The notes under the pieces: generated by a model | What the model was told of the DNA's origin: nothing | What the model saw: only the letters and a program-made list of their open reading frames with translations | The model's database searches: none | Assembly: GCA_933228675.1 (NCBI GenBank) | Contig: OW121741.1 | Location: 52,309,186-52,373,185 of the forward strand | DNA length: 64,000 nucleotides | Reading direction: 5' to 3' | Source: Stomorhina lunata | Taxonomy: Eukaryota; Arthropoda; Insecta; Diptera; Rhiniidae | Translations under genes and position numbers: made by a program | Shown here: positions 54,716 to 64,000 of the stretch, piece after piece | Layout: each line of letters starts with the position of its first letter | Position numbering within the stretch: position 1 is the stretch's first letter

Positions 54716-57680
54716 CAGGGACCGTAACGGTTATAAGTTTTATCAAATAAGTTCTTAAATAACAGTTATTTTGTGAGTTAAATGAAAAAACTCCATCTTA
54801 AACAGTTATTTTTGAACCTAAAAATAAAAGTTCGGATGAAACTGTTAAAAAAGGAGTTTTATTTTTCCGGCCAAAAATAAAACTCATTTTAGGAGTTTTA
54901 TTTTTCCGGCCAAAAATAAAACTCATTTTAGGAGTTTTATTTTTTCCGGCCAAAAATAAAACTCATTTGAGGAGTTTTATTTTTTCCGTCAGAAAATAAA
55001 ACTCATTGAAGGAGTTTTATTTTTTCCGTCAGAAAATAAAACTCATTTTATGTAAATTACAATTTAACAAGTAAAATTGGGATATTAAATACCCTTTCAC
55101 CAATGATGTTTCAAATTAAAAGAAAGATTCAAAAGAGTTTATGGTCAATTACGATTAATTCTGGTTTTGTTTTATCGTTTGTTATACCAAACTGTAAGTA
55201 TCAATTTTTATTGAGACCGTTTTTATTTTGATTACCGTGGTTTTTGCTTTTTAACGGTATATATTGAGGTCAGATTTTTGATTACTAAGAAGTGCAAGTG
55301 AATTTTCTTAATCAGTTTACACAAAGTTTCGTCGCGTGAGTGTCACACTTATATTTTCAAAGAGTATTTAATTTACTATGGGTCGCAATCCTGATACTAC
55401 TATTCGAATTTTTTTTGAAAAAGTTGGTGATACGAATGAGTGCCGACTGTGTAAAAGCGTTTTTAAAGGTAACCACATCAGCAATTTAAAGCGCCATTTA
55501 ATTAAAAAGCACAAAGAGCAATATATCATAGAGCAGAATAATGAGGAGGATACATGTGAAGTACCAGCAAAAAAGTTAGATTTTCGGTATCGATGGCACC
55601 CGAAGAAATAAAAAAGCGTGTGTTGAACTGGTCACAACAGAAAACCATTTGCAGTTCTTGATTCAGATGCTTTTAAGGTCATTACGAGCCAACTTTTTGA
55701 TGGGCTTGGTATGCCAGCAGTTACGTCCAGAAATATAACTGAGTTAGTTAACGAGGCATATGAAAACCAAAAACAATGGCTAAAAGAAAAATTGAAAAAC
55801 AAGCTGCTTTCATTAAAAATCGACATGGCAACAAGGCATTATGGGCATAAACATACAATTTTACCACAAATCAAAAATAGTAATAAAAACGCTAGGCTGC
55901 ATTGAACTGACGAAATTTACTAAAAATGGTTAGGATATTTGGTAATGAGGATCAAAGCGAGTCTGACACTATCCATAGCGATCGCCTTCAGGAACTCTCC
56001 ATATTTTTAGTACAATCTGTAAAGTGTGCAGCTCACTCGTTGCAACTGGTTGTTAAAGATTATCTAGATGAGGTAAACAGAGATTTTCTAAAGCGCATTA
56101 GAGATTTAGCAAAGGTCTTGCGGACTCCTACTTACAGGTTTGTTGCACAAAAGTTGCTATGATTTTAAGGTAATAAGTTTAAAATTATTTCAGGAGTAAG
56201 ACTAGTGAACTTAACTTACCGAAAGTTCCCATGGATGTTCAGACCCGGTGGAACTCTACATTTTTCATGATAAAAACCGTAATGGCCTACAAGTCATTTT
56301 GTGTAAAAAATGTTGATGCTGCACTTAATCTAAGTCAGTCAGAATGGGAAAATGTGTAAATCTTGTTATCTCTCTTAGAGCCTGTGTACATTGCTACTCA
56401 AAGACTTCAAGAAGAGCAGTTATTTTTTGGGGATTTTTTTAAAGTGTGGCTTGAAATGAAGCTTGAGGTTCAAACAAAGCCAAATAGGTCTGAATTTTTG
56501 CAAAAATTAGAACGCCGAGAGAAAGTTCTGCTACAAAATCCCACATTTCTGGCAGCTTTATATCTGGATCCTCGTCTTAACTGCATCATATTGAGTGAAC
56601 CTTTAAAATTAATGTGTGCTCGAACTCACCTTAAAGAAGTTATAGTTAGGATTTTGCAATTGGAAAATCATGTAAGTTGTTTAACTTGTATTTTTATCAA
56701 TATTTCTCAAAAAGGCTCTTTAATTTTCTCTCTTTTCAGACGAATAAAAATCATTGTGATGATCAGCCGTCAACCAGTAGGGAAGCTTTACAATCTTCGT
56801 CAGATATTTGTGACACATCACAATCAAACACCTCGCTTTTGGGACAGTATCTGAATTCCCTAAATATAGATAGGGAACTTGAAAGCGAAGAAAGTTATCA
56901 TGATGAACAACAAAGGGCTTTCTATGAGATAGATAATTTTTCACCAAGGCCGTTATCGGTTGATAAACCTCTTTTTGAGTTCTGGGAGGCAAAAAAAAAT
57001 GCAGTATCCGTATTTATTCAAATTAGCTAAAATTGTCCATTGCGTTCCTGCAACGCAGGTTAGCGTAGAAAGAGCATTTTCAGCTCTTAAATTAGTACTG
57101 AGTGATCTGCGCTCAAATCTTTCTGCGGAAAATTTGGAAAAAATTATGTTTGTCAAACTTAACACATAAAAAATTAGCTATTTATATATTTTATTATCAT
57201 TTTATGAATAAATAAACAAAATATTATTTAAAAAAAATAAAAATATGAGTGACGGAAAAAGTAAAAATTTTTCAATGAGTTTTATTTTGTGACGGAAAAA
57301 ATAAAACTCCTCAAATGAGTTTTATTTTCTGACGGAAAAAATAAAACTCCTTCAATGAGTTTTATTTTTGGCCGGAAAAAATAAAACTCCTAAAATGAGT
57401 TTTATTTTTGGCCGGAAAAATAAAACTCCTAAAATGAGTTTTTTTTTTGGCCGGAAAAATAAAACTCCCTTTTTAACAGTTTTAAACCAACTTTTATTTT
57501 TCCGTTGAAAAATAACCGTTAACAGTTGAATTGGGATCGTTTTTCTAAGATCACTCAATATTCTTCATAAGCTCGTCAATACGAATCTATTGGTATACTA
57601 CACTATAGGTGTTTCATGCCTCTAACATGAAGATTTTTTGGGGTCACATTTTCAAAAATAACTGTTATTTACGGTCCCTG
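54716..57680 (+). mobile_element. hAT transposon, copy 2 (2965 bp)
   Basis: Same ends, length and content as copy 1, plus orientation, with its own perfect 8-bp duplication TACAAAAA. It splits a LINE reading frame that is readable on both sides. Subterminal palindromic minisatellites lie at about 54850-55045 and 57245-57470. Confidence 0.95.
55378..57169 (+). pseudogene. hAT transposase, copy 2, broken
   Basis: ATG 55378. BED zinc finger 'ECRLCKSVF' to 'HLIKKH' (C-x2-C-x14-H-x4-H, residues about 20-44). After a frameshift near 55625 follows 'PFAVLDSDAFKVITSQLFDG', the start of the catalytic region, then another shift at about 55850 ('GINIQFYHKSKIVIKTLGCI'). A deletion then appears to join this to 'MVRIFGNEDQSESD', removing part of the usual core. 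'SVKCAAHSLQLVVKD' (about 56015) is the conserved hAT segment. Introns with matching frames: 56138-56193 and 56672-56739 (gtaagt...tttcag). A nonsense codon lies at 56357-56359. The C-terminus 'VERAFSALKLVLSDLRSNLS' is the hAT dimerisation region. It cannot make an active enzyme as it stands. Confidence 0.9.
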
Positions 57681-57688
57681 TACAAAAA
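57681..57688. repeat. hAT copy 2 target duplication (right)
   Basis: TACAAAAA, the match of 54708-54715. Confidence 0.95.
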
Positions 57689-57786
57689 CAATGCAAAATG
57701 AATTAGACACTGCTACAAAATGGTGTCATGATAATGGTTTGATTACACAGCACAACAAAATAAAAAAAATGCATGTGCTCTTTAAA
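57689..57786 (+). pseudogene. Decayed LINE reverse transcriptase, part 2
   Basis: Continues with 'MQNELDTATKWCHDNGLI' and ends in 'KIKKMHVLFKP', the region that follows the FADD box in LINE RTs. It is interrupted by the long-TIR element and resumes after 60540. Confidence 0.7.
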
Positions 57787-60540
57787 CCACTATACAATTT
57801 TGATGTATCATGACTACCTTTGTACAAAAATGGTAAAATTTTTAAATTCTATGGCAAGATTTTTTTTAACAATTTTTTTTTTTAAATTGCAATTTTTTTT
57901 AAACGTTTCTTCAAATAATTAATGATAACTCAAAAAGAAAAATTAAGAATTATATAGCCTTTAATTCGTCTACCGTCTATCGGAGTTATAATAAAAAACC
58001 TAAGAAAAAAAATATTTTTTACGTAAAAATGGCAAAAATTTCCGTTTTAAAAAAATCATGAAAAATCGAAAAACCCAAAAAACTTCCAGATTTATTATTT
58101 TATCGCATAGCGACATACAATAGCAACAAAATGAGATATCGACCATAAAAATCGATTGATTTTTTTGAATTTATTCACAATTTAGTGAATTCGCTCATTT
58201 TCACAAAATTTTAGCTTTTTGCTTGATATACGCATTATAGCGGCTATTCAAATGTATGAAAAAAATAAATTTTCCAATTTCAAGGGGTGCATGTCGGATA
58301 ATTGTGAGATTTGGTGAGAAACTTCCACCCACAAAATTTTAGTCGAATTGGACAACGTTAACACGTAGCACATAGGCCCCAAATCTAAAAAAATTTTCAG
58401 TTTTTGCAAAATGAAAGCTATTAATTGCCCCTTTTGCAAAAAGTGGATTCTGGTTCTTATAGGGAAACACTGGATCCAGGTATGCCGAATGTTATAAATG
58501 TACCTCTGGTGGCCCGAGATCGCATCATATTACCTCTTCACACTAAACTTGGTCTGATAAAACAATTTGTTAAAGCACTTAACGAAGATGGTGAATGTTT
58601 CCAGTATATTTCAAGGAAGTTTCCAAGTTTGAGTATGGAAAAGCTGAGAGCAGGAATACTTGACGGCCCACAAATTCACAAATTGGTCGAAGATACCGAT
58701 TTTCTCAGTTCAATGTCAGAAATTGAGAAAAATGCATGGGATTCGTTTGTATGGGTTATTCATTAATTTCTTAGGAAATAACAAGGATGATGATTATGTT
58801 GCGCACGTTGAAGAGATGTTAACTCACTTCCAGAATCTTGGATGCAACATGAGCATCAAGTTACATTACCTTCACAGTCACTTAGATCGTTTTCCTGAAA
58901 ATCTAGGAGACTTAAATGAGGAACAGGGCGAACGATTTCACCAAGATATTCGGACAATGGAGGAAAGATACCAGGGTCGCTGGGATACACACATGATGGC
59001 AGATTTTTGCTGGAGTATTCAGAGCAAGACTTCGTTATTCAATAATAGAAAATGTCATAAAATAAAATTTCAAAGTTTGTAGTTTATAATTTTTATTTAT
59101 TTATTTCCTTATTTTATATGTTGCAATAAATTTAAATAATAAAATATAAAATAAAAGAAAATACATGAATAAAACCATGATTTTATAAAACTGAAGGTTG
59201 TTCCATTCTCTCTTTTTGTCGCCATGATAACTTTCTGACGTTTGTAAGGATAGTGAAAGTTTGCGCTACCATATTTTTGTTGACAATCCCACTTTTCTAA
59301 AATGGTATAATTTATGAGAGTATATATGTCTTTATGCATACAAAACTTATGAATATTTGCTTAAAAGTTTGATAAATAATCATACAATTTGTTTTAACTA
59401 TATTTCTTTAATATTGAATGTCTTCATTATATGATTAACTTCAAAATTACACATTTTTGATAATTAATCCCAATGTATTATGTACCCCTTTTCTTATTGT
59501 AGCAACGTTTTTCTTTCATTTGTTTTCAAATATCAAACTTCAAAAACCCAATATACTTCAAAATAATTTTGAAGAGAGAGAATGAAACTTCCTTGTTATT
59601 ATTATTTCATGAATAAAACAATGAAATGCATTTTCGATCTATTCCATCGATGTGACTTAGTCACATTTTTTGGTCAATTGCCTTTGCAAGTCCTCAAGGA
59701 CATGTAATGGCCAGTGAAAATTGTAGTAACTCGAAAACTGTTTAACCGATTTTAAAGATATGTAGCTTATTGGAAATTTCATTGTGTTTGCCCTAAGGAC
59801 CAGGATCCACATTTTTGTAAAAGGGGGAATAAATAGCGTTAATTTTGCAAAAACTTAAAAATTATAAAATTTTTTCGATATAAACTTGATTTGTCAGCTT
59901 TAGGACCTAGGCGACACTAGCGTTGTCCAATTTGGCTAAAATTTTGTGGGTGAAAGTTCCTCACCAAATCTCACAATAATCCGACCGGCACTCCTTTAAA
60001 TTCTAAAATCTATTTTTTTCACACATTTGAAAAACCCTGTATACGTATATCAAGCAAAAATATAAAATTTTGTGAAAATGAGTGAATTTACTTAATTGTG
60101 AATAAATTCGAAAATAATCAACCGATTTTTATGGTCGATATCTCGTTTTGTTGCTATTATTTGTGGCTTTGCGACAGAATAATGAATCTGAACATTTTTT
60201 TGCCGTTTTCTATTTTTCATGATTTTTTTAAAACAAAATTTTTTGCCATTTTTACGTAAAAAATATATTTTTTCTTAAATTTTTTATTATAACTCTGTTA
60301 CTGTTGATCCGATTGAAACGCGATATATAGACGAATCAAAGTAAATCTTATTTTTTCTGATTTTATTTTAATAATATCGGACTAGCAGTTTTTGAGTTAT
60401 CATTAATTATTTGAAGTAACGCCTTGAAAAAGATTGCAATTTAAAAAAAAAAAAAAAAAATTTAAAATCTTGTCATAGAATTTAAAAATGTTACCATTTT
60501 TGTACTAAGGTAGCCATGATACATCAAATGTATATAGTGG
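57787..60540 (+). mobile_element. DNA element with about 600-bp terminal inverted repeats
   Basis: The left end 'ccactatacaattttgatgt' pairs with the inverse of the right end (60510-60540). The inverse match continues to about 58395 on the left and from about 59925 on the right, with 'gtgagatttggtgag' and 'cacaaaattttag' in both. The inner part carries a broken coding fragment (58425-59082). The insertion splits a LINE frame. I could not define the target duplication. The superfamily is not recognised. Confidence 0.8.
58425..59082 (+). pseudogene. Conserved transposon-type protein, C-terminal fragment
   Basis: No ATG. The frame opens at the inner edge of the left inverted repeat: 'NVPLVARDRIILPLHTKLGL', 'IKQFVKALNEDGECFQYIS', 'GPQIHKLVEDTDF', 'MSEIEKNAWDSF'. 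A frameshift lies near 58745-58765, then 'NFLGNNKDDDYVAHVEEML', 'GCNMSIKLHYLHSHLDRFPE', 'EEQGERFHQDIRTMEERYQG', 'MMADFCWSI'. From memory, this H-L-H...FPENLG...E.GERFHQDI pattern occurs in many uncharacterised, often repeat-borne arthropod and cnidarian proteins. Clustered acidic and His residues would suit a nuclease/transposase core, but that is inference. The N-terminal part of the protein is missing. Confidence 0.7.
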
Positions 60541-61582
60541 TTACTCTGTTATAGCTGTTGCCCTGTGTTATCAATGCAAGCCAAACAAAAATCATGCATA
60601 TTAAACCAAGTCACATCAGATACACAAAAATTAGTTAATTAATGATAACAACAATGTATACGATACATGCACTATAAATATCTAGGAGTTTATATAGACC
60701 ATTACTTCAAATGGCGAACTCACATTTGAAGAATGGCAAAAACTTTTGAGAAAATCTGCTGTAATGCTTTACAATCTAAGTAACTCAGCTATCAGAGTCT
60801 TATATAAGACACGGCATCACTGCTTGGGGAAGCTCAAATTATTGCTCTGTCTTGCAAAATACGCAAAATAAAATTTTGAAAATTCTCTGGAAAAATCTTC
60901 ACAAAGCATTTAACAATCAAGAATATTACAACAATATAAACAACGTCAATTCAACAAATAACAATAACAAAAAAAAAACAATCTATAACAACACAAACAT
61001 CCTTGACTTATCCGCAACCAGCAACACCAACAACAATATAAACAATGGCAGCTTTGCAATTAACAATATTTCCAACATCATCATAACCGATTCTAATACA
61101 TCTACAAATCATATTGTTAACAGCAACACAACAACCAACACCAAATCCAACATCAATGCAACACAAATACCAATAACAACGCAAAATCCAACACAAATTC
61201 CAACAACAACAACACAAACAACTTAAACGCAAATAATAGTAACAATAGCACAATATCTACAAACAATACTATCAACAACGATTTCAACACATATGTCAAC
61301 AACAGCAACACTGTGACTGGAACAACACATCAGATACAAGAACCAACTACAACTCAAATAATACACGCAACATATCCCGAAACAACAATTTACCAACTGA
61401 ACTCAAAATCCTTTTATATAGCTAGCATCTATAAAACTACATATATCTCTAATTTCGAGCACGAAGATCAATTTTTGGAAAAAATCAACCACGGATACAA
61501 TACTAGGCTTCGCAGTGAAGGACGTTATAAATCCGATAAGTATAGAAATAATTATAGAAAGTCTAAATTAGATAAACAATAA
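60541..61582 (+). pseudogene. Decayed LINE, part 3: RT C-terminus with Asn/Thr-rich stretch
   Basis: After the long-TIR element the LINE resumes with 'KYLGVYIDHYFKWRTHI' (about 60675-60720), 'NYCSVLQNTQNKILKILWKN' (about 60840-60895), then an Asn/Thr-rich stretch (about 60930-61320), and ends 'FLEKINHGYNTRLRSEGRYK' (to 61582), the type of C-terminal end seen in several LINE clades. Frames shift several times. The last piece has an ATG at 61313. Confidence 0.65.
60930..61320 (+). repeat. AAC/ACA-rich low-complexity stretch
   Basis: Dense 'aacaacaat', 'acaacaacaac' and 'aatccaacacaa' text that codes poly-Asn/Thr in one frame. It lies inside the decayed LINE coding region and looks like a microsatellite expansion. 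Confidence 0.7.
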
Positions 61583-62288
61583 CGAAAATTTTAAATAAAG
61601 TTCCTAAAAATATACTAAGTAATATAAGTAAATATAAACCTAAAAAAAAATTTTATCTTAGTTCGCAATGAATTTCTTAAACACAAAAACAAAAAAGAAT
61701 TAAAATTTATTAAATATTTAGCCAATTCACAGTCTCTGCTATTGTGTGCTATTGTCCTATTGTCATAAATATTTATGACTGTCATAAATATTTTGTTGGT
61801 ATTTCCCATTAAAAAATATTATATGACAATATCACTTTAAAACCTATGTTAACTCACCGTGCTATTTAATTCAGTGATGCCACGCTCATATTTCAGCGTT
61901 TTTTGTTTGAAAAAATTGGCATGATTGATCTTATCAAATTTTTTCAGTTGACAGATAATTTCGCACCAAAATTAAAACAAAAACAATTACGAATTTTTTT
62001 AACAAAAAAATCGAAATCAAATACATAATACAAATTTGGAAATGGAATCTGACAATGTGGTAAGTTCTTGTTGTTTTTGTTTTTCTGTGTAGTAGTATGA
62101 CGTCTATCAAAATATACAATGGTTAATATACGACAGGTGTTCACAGTGGTGCTATTTGACCCTAAATAGCACTTTAAGATTTAGCACTTTAGTAGACATA
62201 GTGAATTGGCTAATTGTTATTTTTTTAACTTTGTTACTTTAAATTTTGACCTACAGACAAGCCAGCAAATGGCTTCATGGGTCCTGAT
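61583..62288. other. No supported gene
   Basis: AT-rich DNA. A possible two-exon reading (62043 onward) was considered and rejected. Small inverted word 'tatttatgactgtcataaat' near 61779. Confidence 0.4.
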
Positions 62289-62572
62289 TAAACTACAATG
62301 TATTTATATGTGTAGTAAGAGAATTATTAAATTAAATAAAGACGTAATTGCGAATGTTGAGAAACAATATTTAAAGCCTTTATTTCACTCTATTCGTTTT
62401 TAAGTACAAAAAATTATAAATTCATGTGTTTTTTATTATTGCTTATTACTAAGACTCTTATGTCAAAATTATCTGAGTTGAAGGCTTGCCACCAGGAGCC
62501 TAAGACAATACCGTTGAATACACGATAACAAAATGATGGCACAAATATATTTGTGTTGAAATTTTCTTTACA
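62289..62572 (-). repeat. Candidate LTR of a minus-strand gypsy element (Gypsy-D)
   Basis: On the minus strand the segment starts TGTAAAGAAAAT right after a polypurine tract (plus-strand 62573-62583, 'tcttccccctag' region) and contains an 'aataaag' polyadenylation-like word. The far end is set at a possible CA (about 62289) and is uncertain. Confidence 0.45.
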
Positions 62573-62630
62573 TCTTCCCCCTAGGAGAAGAACAATTGCC
62601 TGGTTGTTAAACTTAATTGTTCATTGGTTG

Positions 62631-62840
62631 TTATGTAATGTGAAAGAGATTTGACTCCATTTTTCTGTGACCTGTGTTAACTTCGTATTTGGAATTAGAA
62701 ATCCTTTTGAGTATTTTATATTGCCCAATTCTTATTTCATCTAATATTTTTCGGTTTAAGCGGTTACCGTTCTCTACATAAACCAAATCTCCTACATCGA
62801 GATTTGGTTTACGTTGATCAAATCGTATTTTATTATAATT
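62631..62840 (-). pseudogene. Gypsy-D Pol C-terminus, minus strand
   Basis: The minus strand reads 'KIRFDQRKPNLDVGDLVYVE', then 'NGNRLNRKILDEIRIGQYKI' and ends 'MESNLFHIT' with a TAA at 62631-62633. The 'VGDLVYVENGNRLNRKxLDE' form is the usual integrase C-terminal tail of a group of insect Ty3/gypsy-like elements. Only this tip of the element is present. The rest is cut off by the RTE LINE that begins near 62850. Confidence 0.65.
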
Positions 62841-62849
62841 ATGAGACTG

Positions 62850-63223
62850 GGATGTAAATGGGATGCAGTTGTTGCCTGGGTTTCCTGATAACAGGTAATA
62901 ACTGTATTCAATTCCTACTCACACCTCCTAGTGGTACATCCTGGAAACCTGAGCAACCTAGTTGAAGATGCGGTAAATAACCCGAGTGGGATTCTAGGTC
63001 AGGGCCAACGTGAGAGGGAGTTATCTTGGAGCCATTCCGACGTATTTGGTCTAAGGGCCTATGATAATTGTACTTTGTAAAGTACGGAACTGTAGCGTCT
63101 GCTCAACATGTTAGTTGCGGCTACAGGCGGGTGTCTGTCCCGGATCGAGTGACTCGCTTTACAAACGTGGCTCTTGTCTTTGGACTCATCATCCATCGAC
63201 TTAGCACTTACGATGTTTTAAGC
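62850..63223 (+). other. 5' untranslated region of RTE-type LINE
   Basis: GC-richer text such as 'cctgagcaacctagttgaag' and 'ggcgggtgtctgtcccggat' differs from its AT-rich surroundings and leads without interruption into the endonuclease frame. The exact 5' end of the element was not found. Confidence 0.5.
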
Positions 63224-64000
63224 ATGGAAAGAAACAATATAACAGAATATACTACTCCAAGGGGTAATCATGCGAGAAATCCTCCTGCTACGGCAGCTGG
63301 CACAAGGATTTTGGAGGTGCCTAATCTATGCAAGAACATCCTGATGAATGAAACCAATTCTATCCGAAGAAATCGGACTATAAGACCTAATATAGGCATG
63401 AAAGAAATTTTAAAGTTTGCGACATGGAACATACGCACATTATACGAAACGGGGAAATTAGAACAACTAAGACGAGAAATGTTAAGTTATAAAATTGATT
63501 TGTTGGCGGTGCAAGAAGTAAGATGGACAGGGCAAGGGGAGATACGGAATGAAAATACTGTGTTTCTTTACTCCGGTCGCCCGGAAGGCGATGAGCATAG
63601 TAGAGGTGTGGGATTCCTAATATCAAAAAAAAAAATAGCTAAGTCCATGATAGCGTGGTATCCTATCAGTGAGAGGCTCATGGCAATAAAGATCAAAACT
63701 AAAGCTCGCAATTTGATAATTATCAGTGTCTACGCTCCGACTGAAATCCAATCTGAAAATGATAAGGATGAATTTTATGATGTACTTAGCAGTTGGATGA
63801 ACACCAACGTACATAACTGTGATATTTCCATGATACTTGGCGACTTTAACGCCAAGGTAGGTTCAATTAATACCGGTTTGGAACGTTATATTGGTAAACA
63901 CGGTGTCGGAGTAAAAAACGATAATGGAGAAAGGCTGATCGAGCTATGTTGCGAAAAGAATCTTGTTGTGGGTGGCACTATTTTCCCTCATAAAGAACAG
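63224..64000 (+). CDS. RTE-type LINE endonuclease, 5' part, runs off window
   Basis: The frame is open from 63065 to the window end. The first in-frame ATG is 63224, and another Met at 63398 directly precedes the domain. Apurinic-type endonuclease motifs: 'KFATWNIRTLYETGKLEQLR' (about 63410), 'LLAVQEVRWTGQG' with the catalytic Glu (about 63505-63543), 'GVGFLISKK' (about 63606), 'IIISVYAPTE' and 'MILGDFNAKVG' with Asp and Asn (about 63832-63865), then 'NGERLIELC'. No stop is met in 258 codons. The RT domain would lie beyond the window. The motif style matches RTE-clade LINEs and CFDP2-like endonucleases. It nicks DNA to prime reverse transcription. Confidence 0.85.
   Translation, partial: MERNNITEYTTPRGNHARNPPATAAGTRILEVPNLCKNILMNETNSIRRNRTIRPNIGMKEILKFATWNIRTLYETGKLEQLRREMLSYKIDLLAVQEVRWTGQGEIRNENTVFLYSGRPEGDEHSRGVGFLISKKKIAKSMIAWYPISERLMAIKIKTKARNLIIISVYAPTEIQSENDKDEFYDVLSSWMNTNVHNCDISMILGDFNAKVGSINTGLERYIGKHGVGVKNDNGERLIELCCEKNLVVGGTIFPHKEQ

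Noticed and set aside
62043..62403. Possible two-exon small gene (ATG, gtaagt donor, ctacag acceptor, 48-codon second exon)
   Set aside because: The second exon overlaps the LTR-like DNA of a minus-strand gypsy element, the encoded peptide has no recognisable motif, and donor and acceptor words are common by chance in AT-rich DNA.

Overview
The window looks like transposon-rich, AT-rich nuclear DNA of an insect, most likely a higher fly (Diptera). The evidence is an errantivirus with gag, pol and env, Jockey-type and RTE-type LINEs, mariner and hAT transposons, and fly-type noncoding repeats with 'tatattcggctttgccgaa' starts and gacagacggacg tails. I found no convincing host gene, tRNA, rRNA or CRISPR array. 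Almost every coding stretch belongs to a mobile element, and most are broken. The species call is inference.

Left part (1-20 kb): an old Ty3/gypsy element (here Gypsy-A) is split inside its protease. Its left piece ends at 1409 and its right piece resumes at 16036, and the same 9 bases flank the break. Between them lies a large noncoding foldback DNA element (1410-8769 plus a few bases at 16033-16035). It holds a 2.7 kb palindrome with a 31-bp array at its centre and a 158/169-bp satellite. An errantivirus (8770-16028) inserted into the last bases of that element at a CGCGCG site. Its two 296-bp LTRs differ at one base, so it is young, yet pol has two nonsense codons and env has one. Gypsy-A continues with reverse transcriptase, an RTE LINE scrap, integrase and an LTR, followed by the tail of a second gypsy element.

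Middle part (20-41 kb): a LINE (20284-23830) sits in LTR-like DNA with an 11-bp target duplication. A broken Jockey-type LINE (about 25.5-30.28 kb) is flanked by diverged inverted repeats. Two near-identical 2.6-kb noncoding repeats follow (31211-35072 and 35233-37832), the first interrupted by a mariner-like element at a TA site. Next comes the 5' part of a third gypsy element (gag-protease, 39170-40504), cut off by another repeat of the gacagacgg type.

Right part (41.5-64 kb): a higher-order satellite (about 583-bp period with five GGTACTTTT boxes) runs to about 50.1 kb and is interrupted by a young 5'-truncated Jockey LINE on the minus strand, with an open 884-residue ORF2 and a perfect 13-bp target duplication. 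Two 2965-bp hAT copies (50274-53238 minus; 54716-57680 plus) have the same defects but different perfect 8-bp target duplications, which points to mobilisation in trans. The second hAT copy and a 2.75-kb element with about 600-bp inverted repeats are both nested in one decayed LINE. The window ends with the tail of a minus-strand gypsy element and the 5' part of an RTE-type LINE that runs off the edge.

The parts do not work together as a pathway. The window is best read as a record of insertion order, with several recent events: the errantivirus, the minus-strand Jockey copy and the hAT pair.
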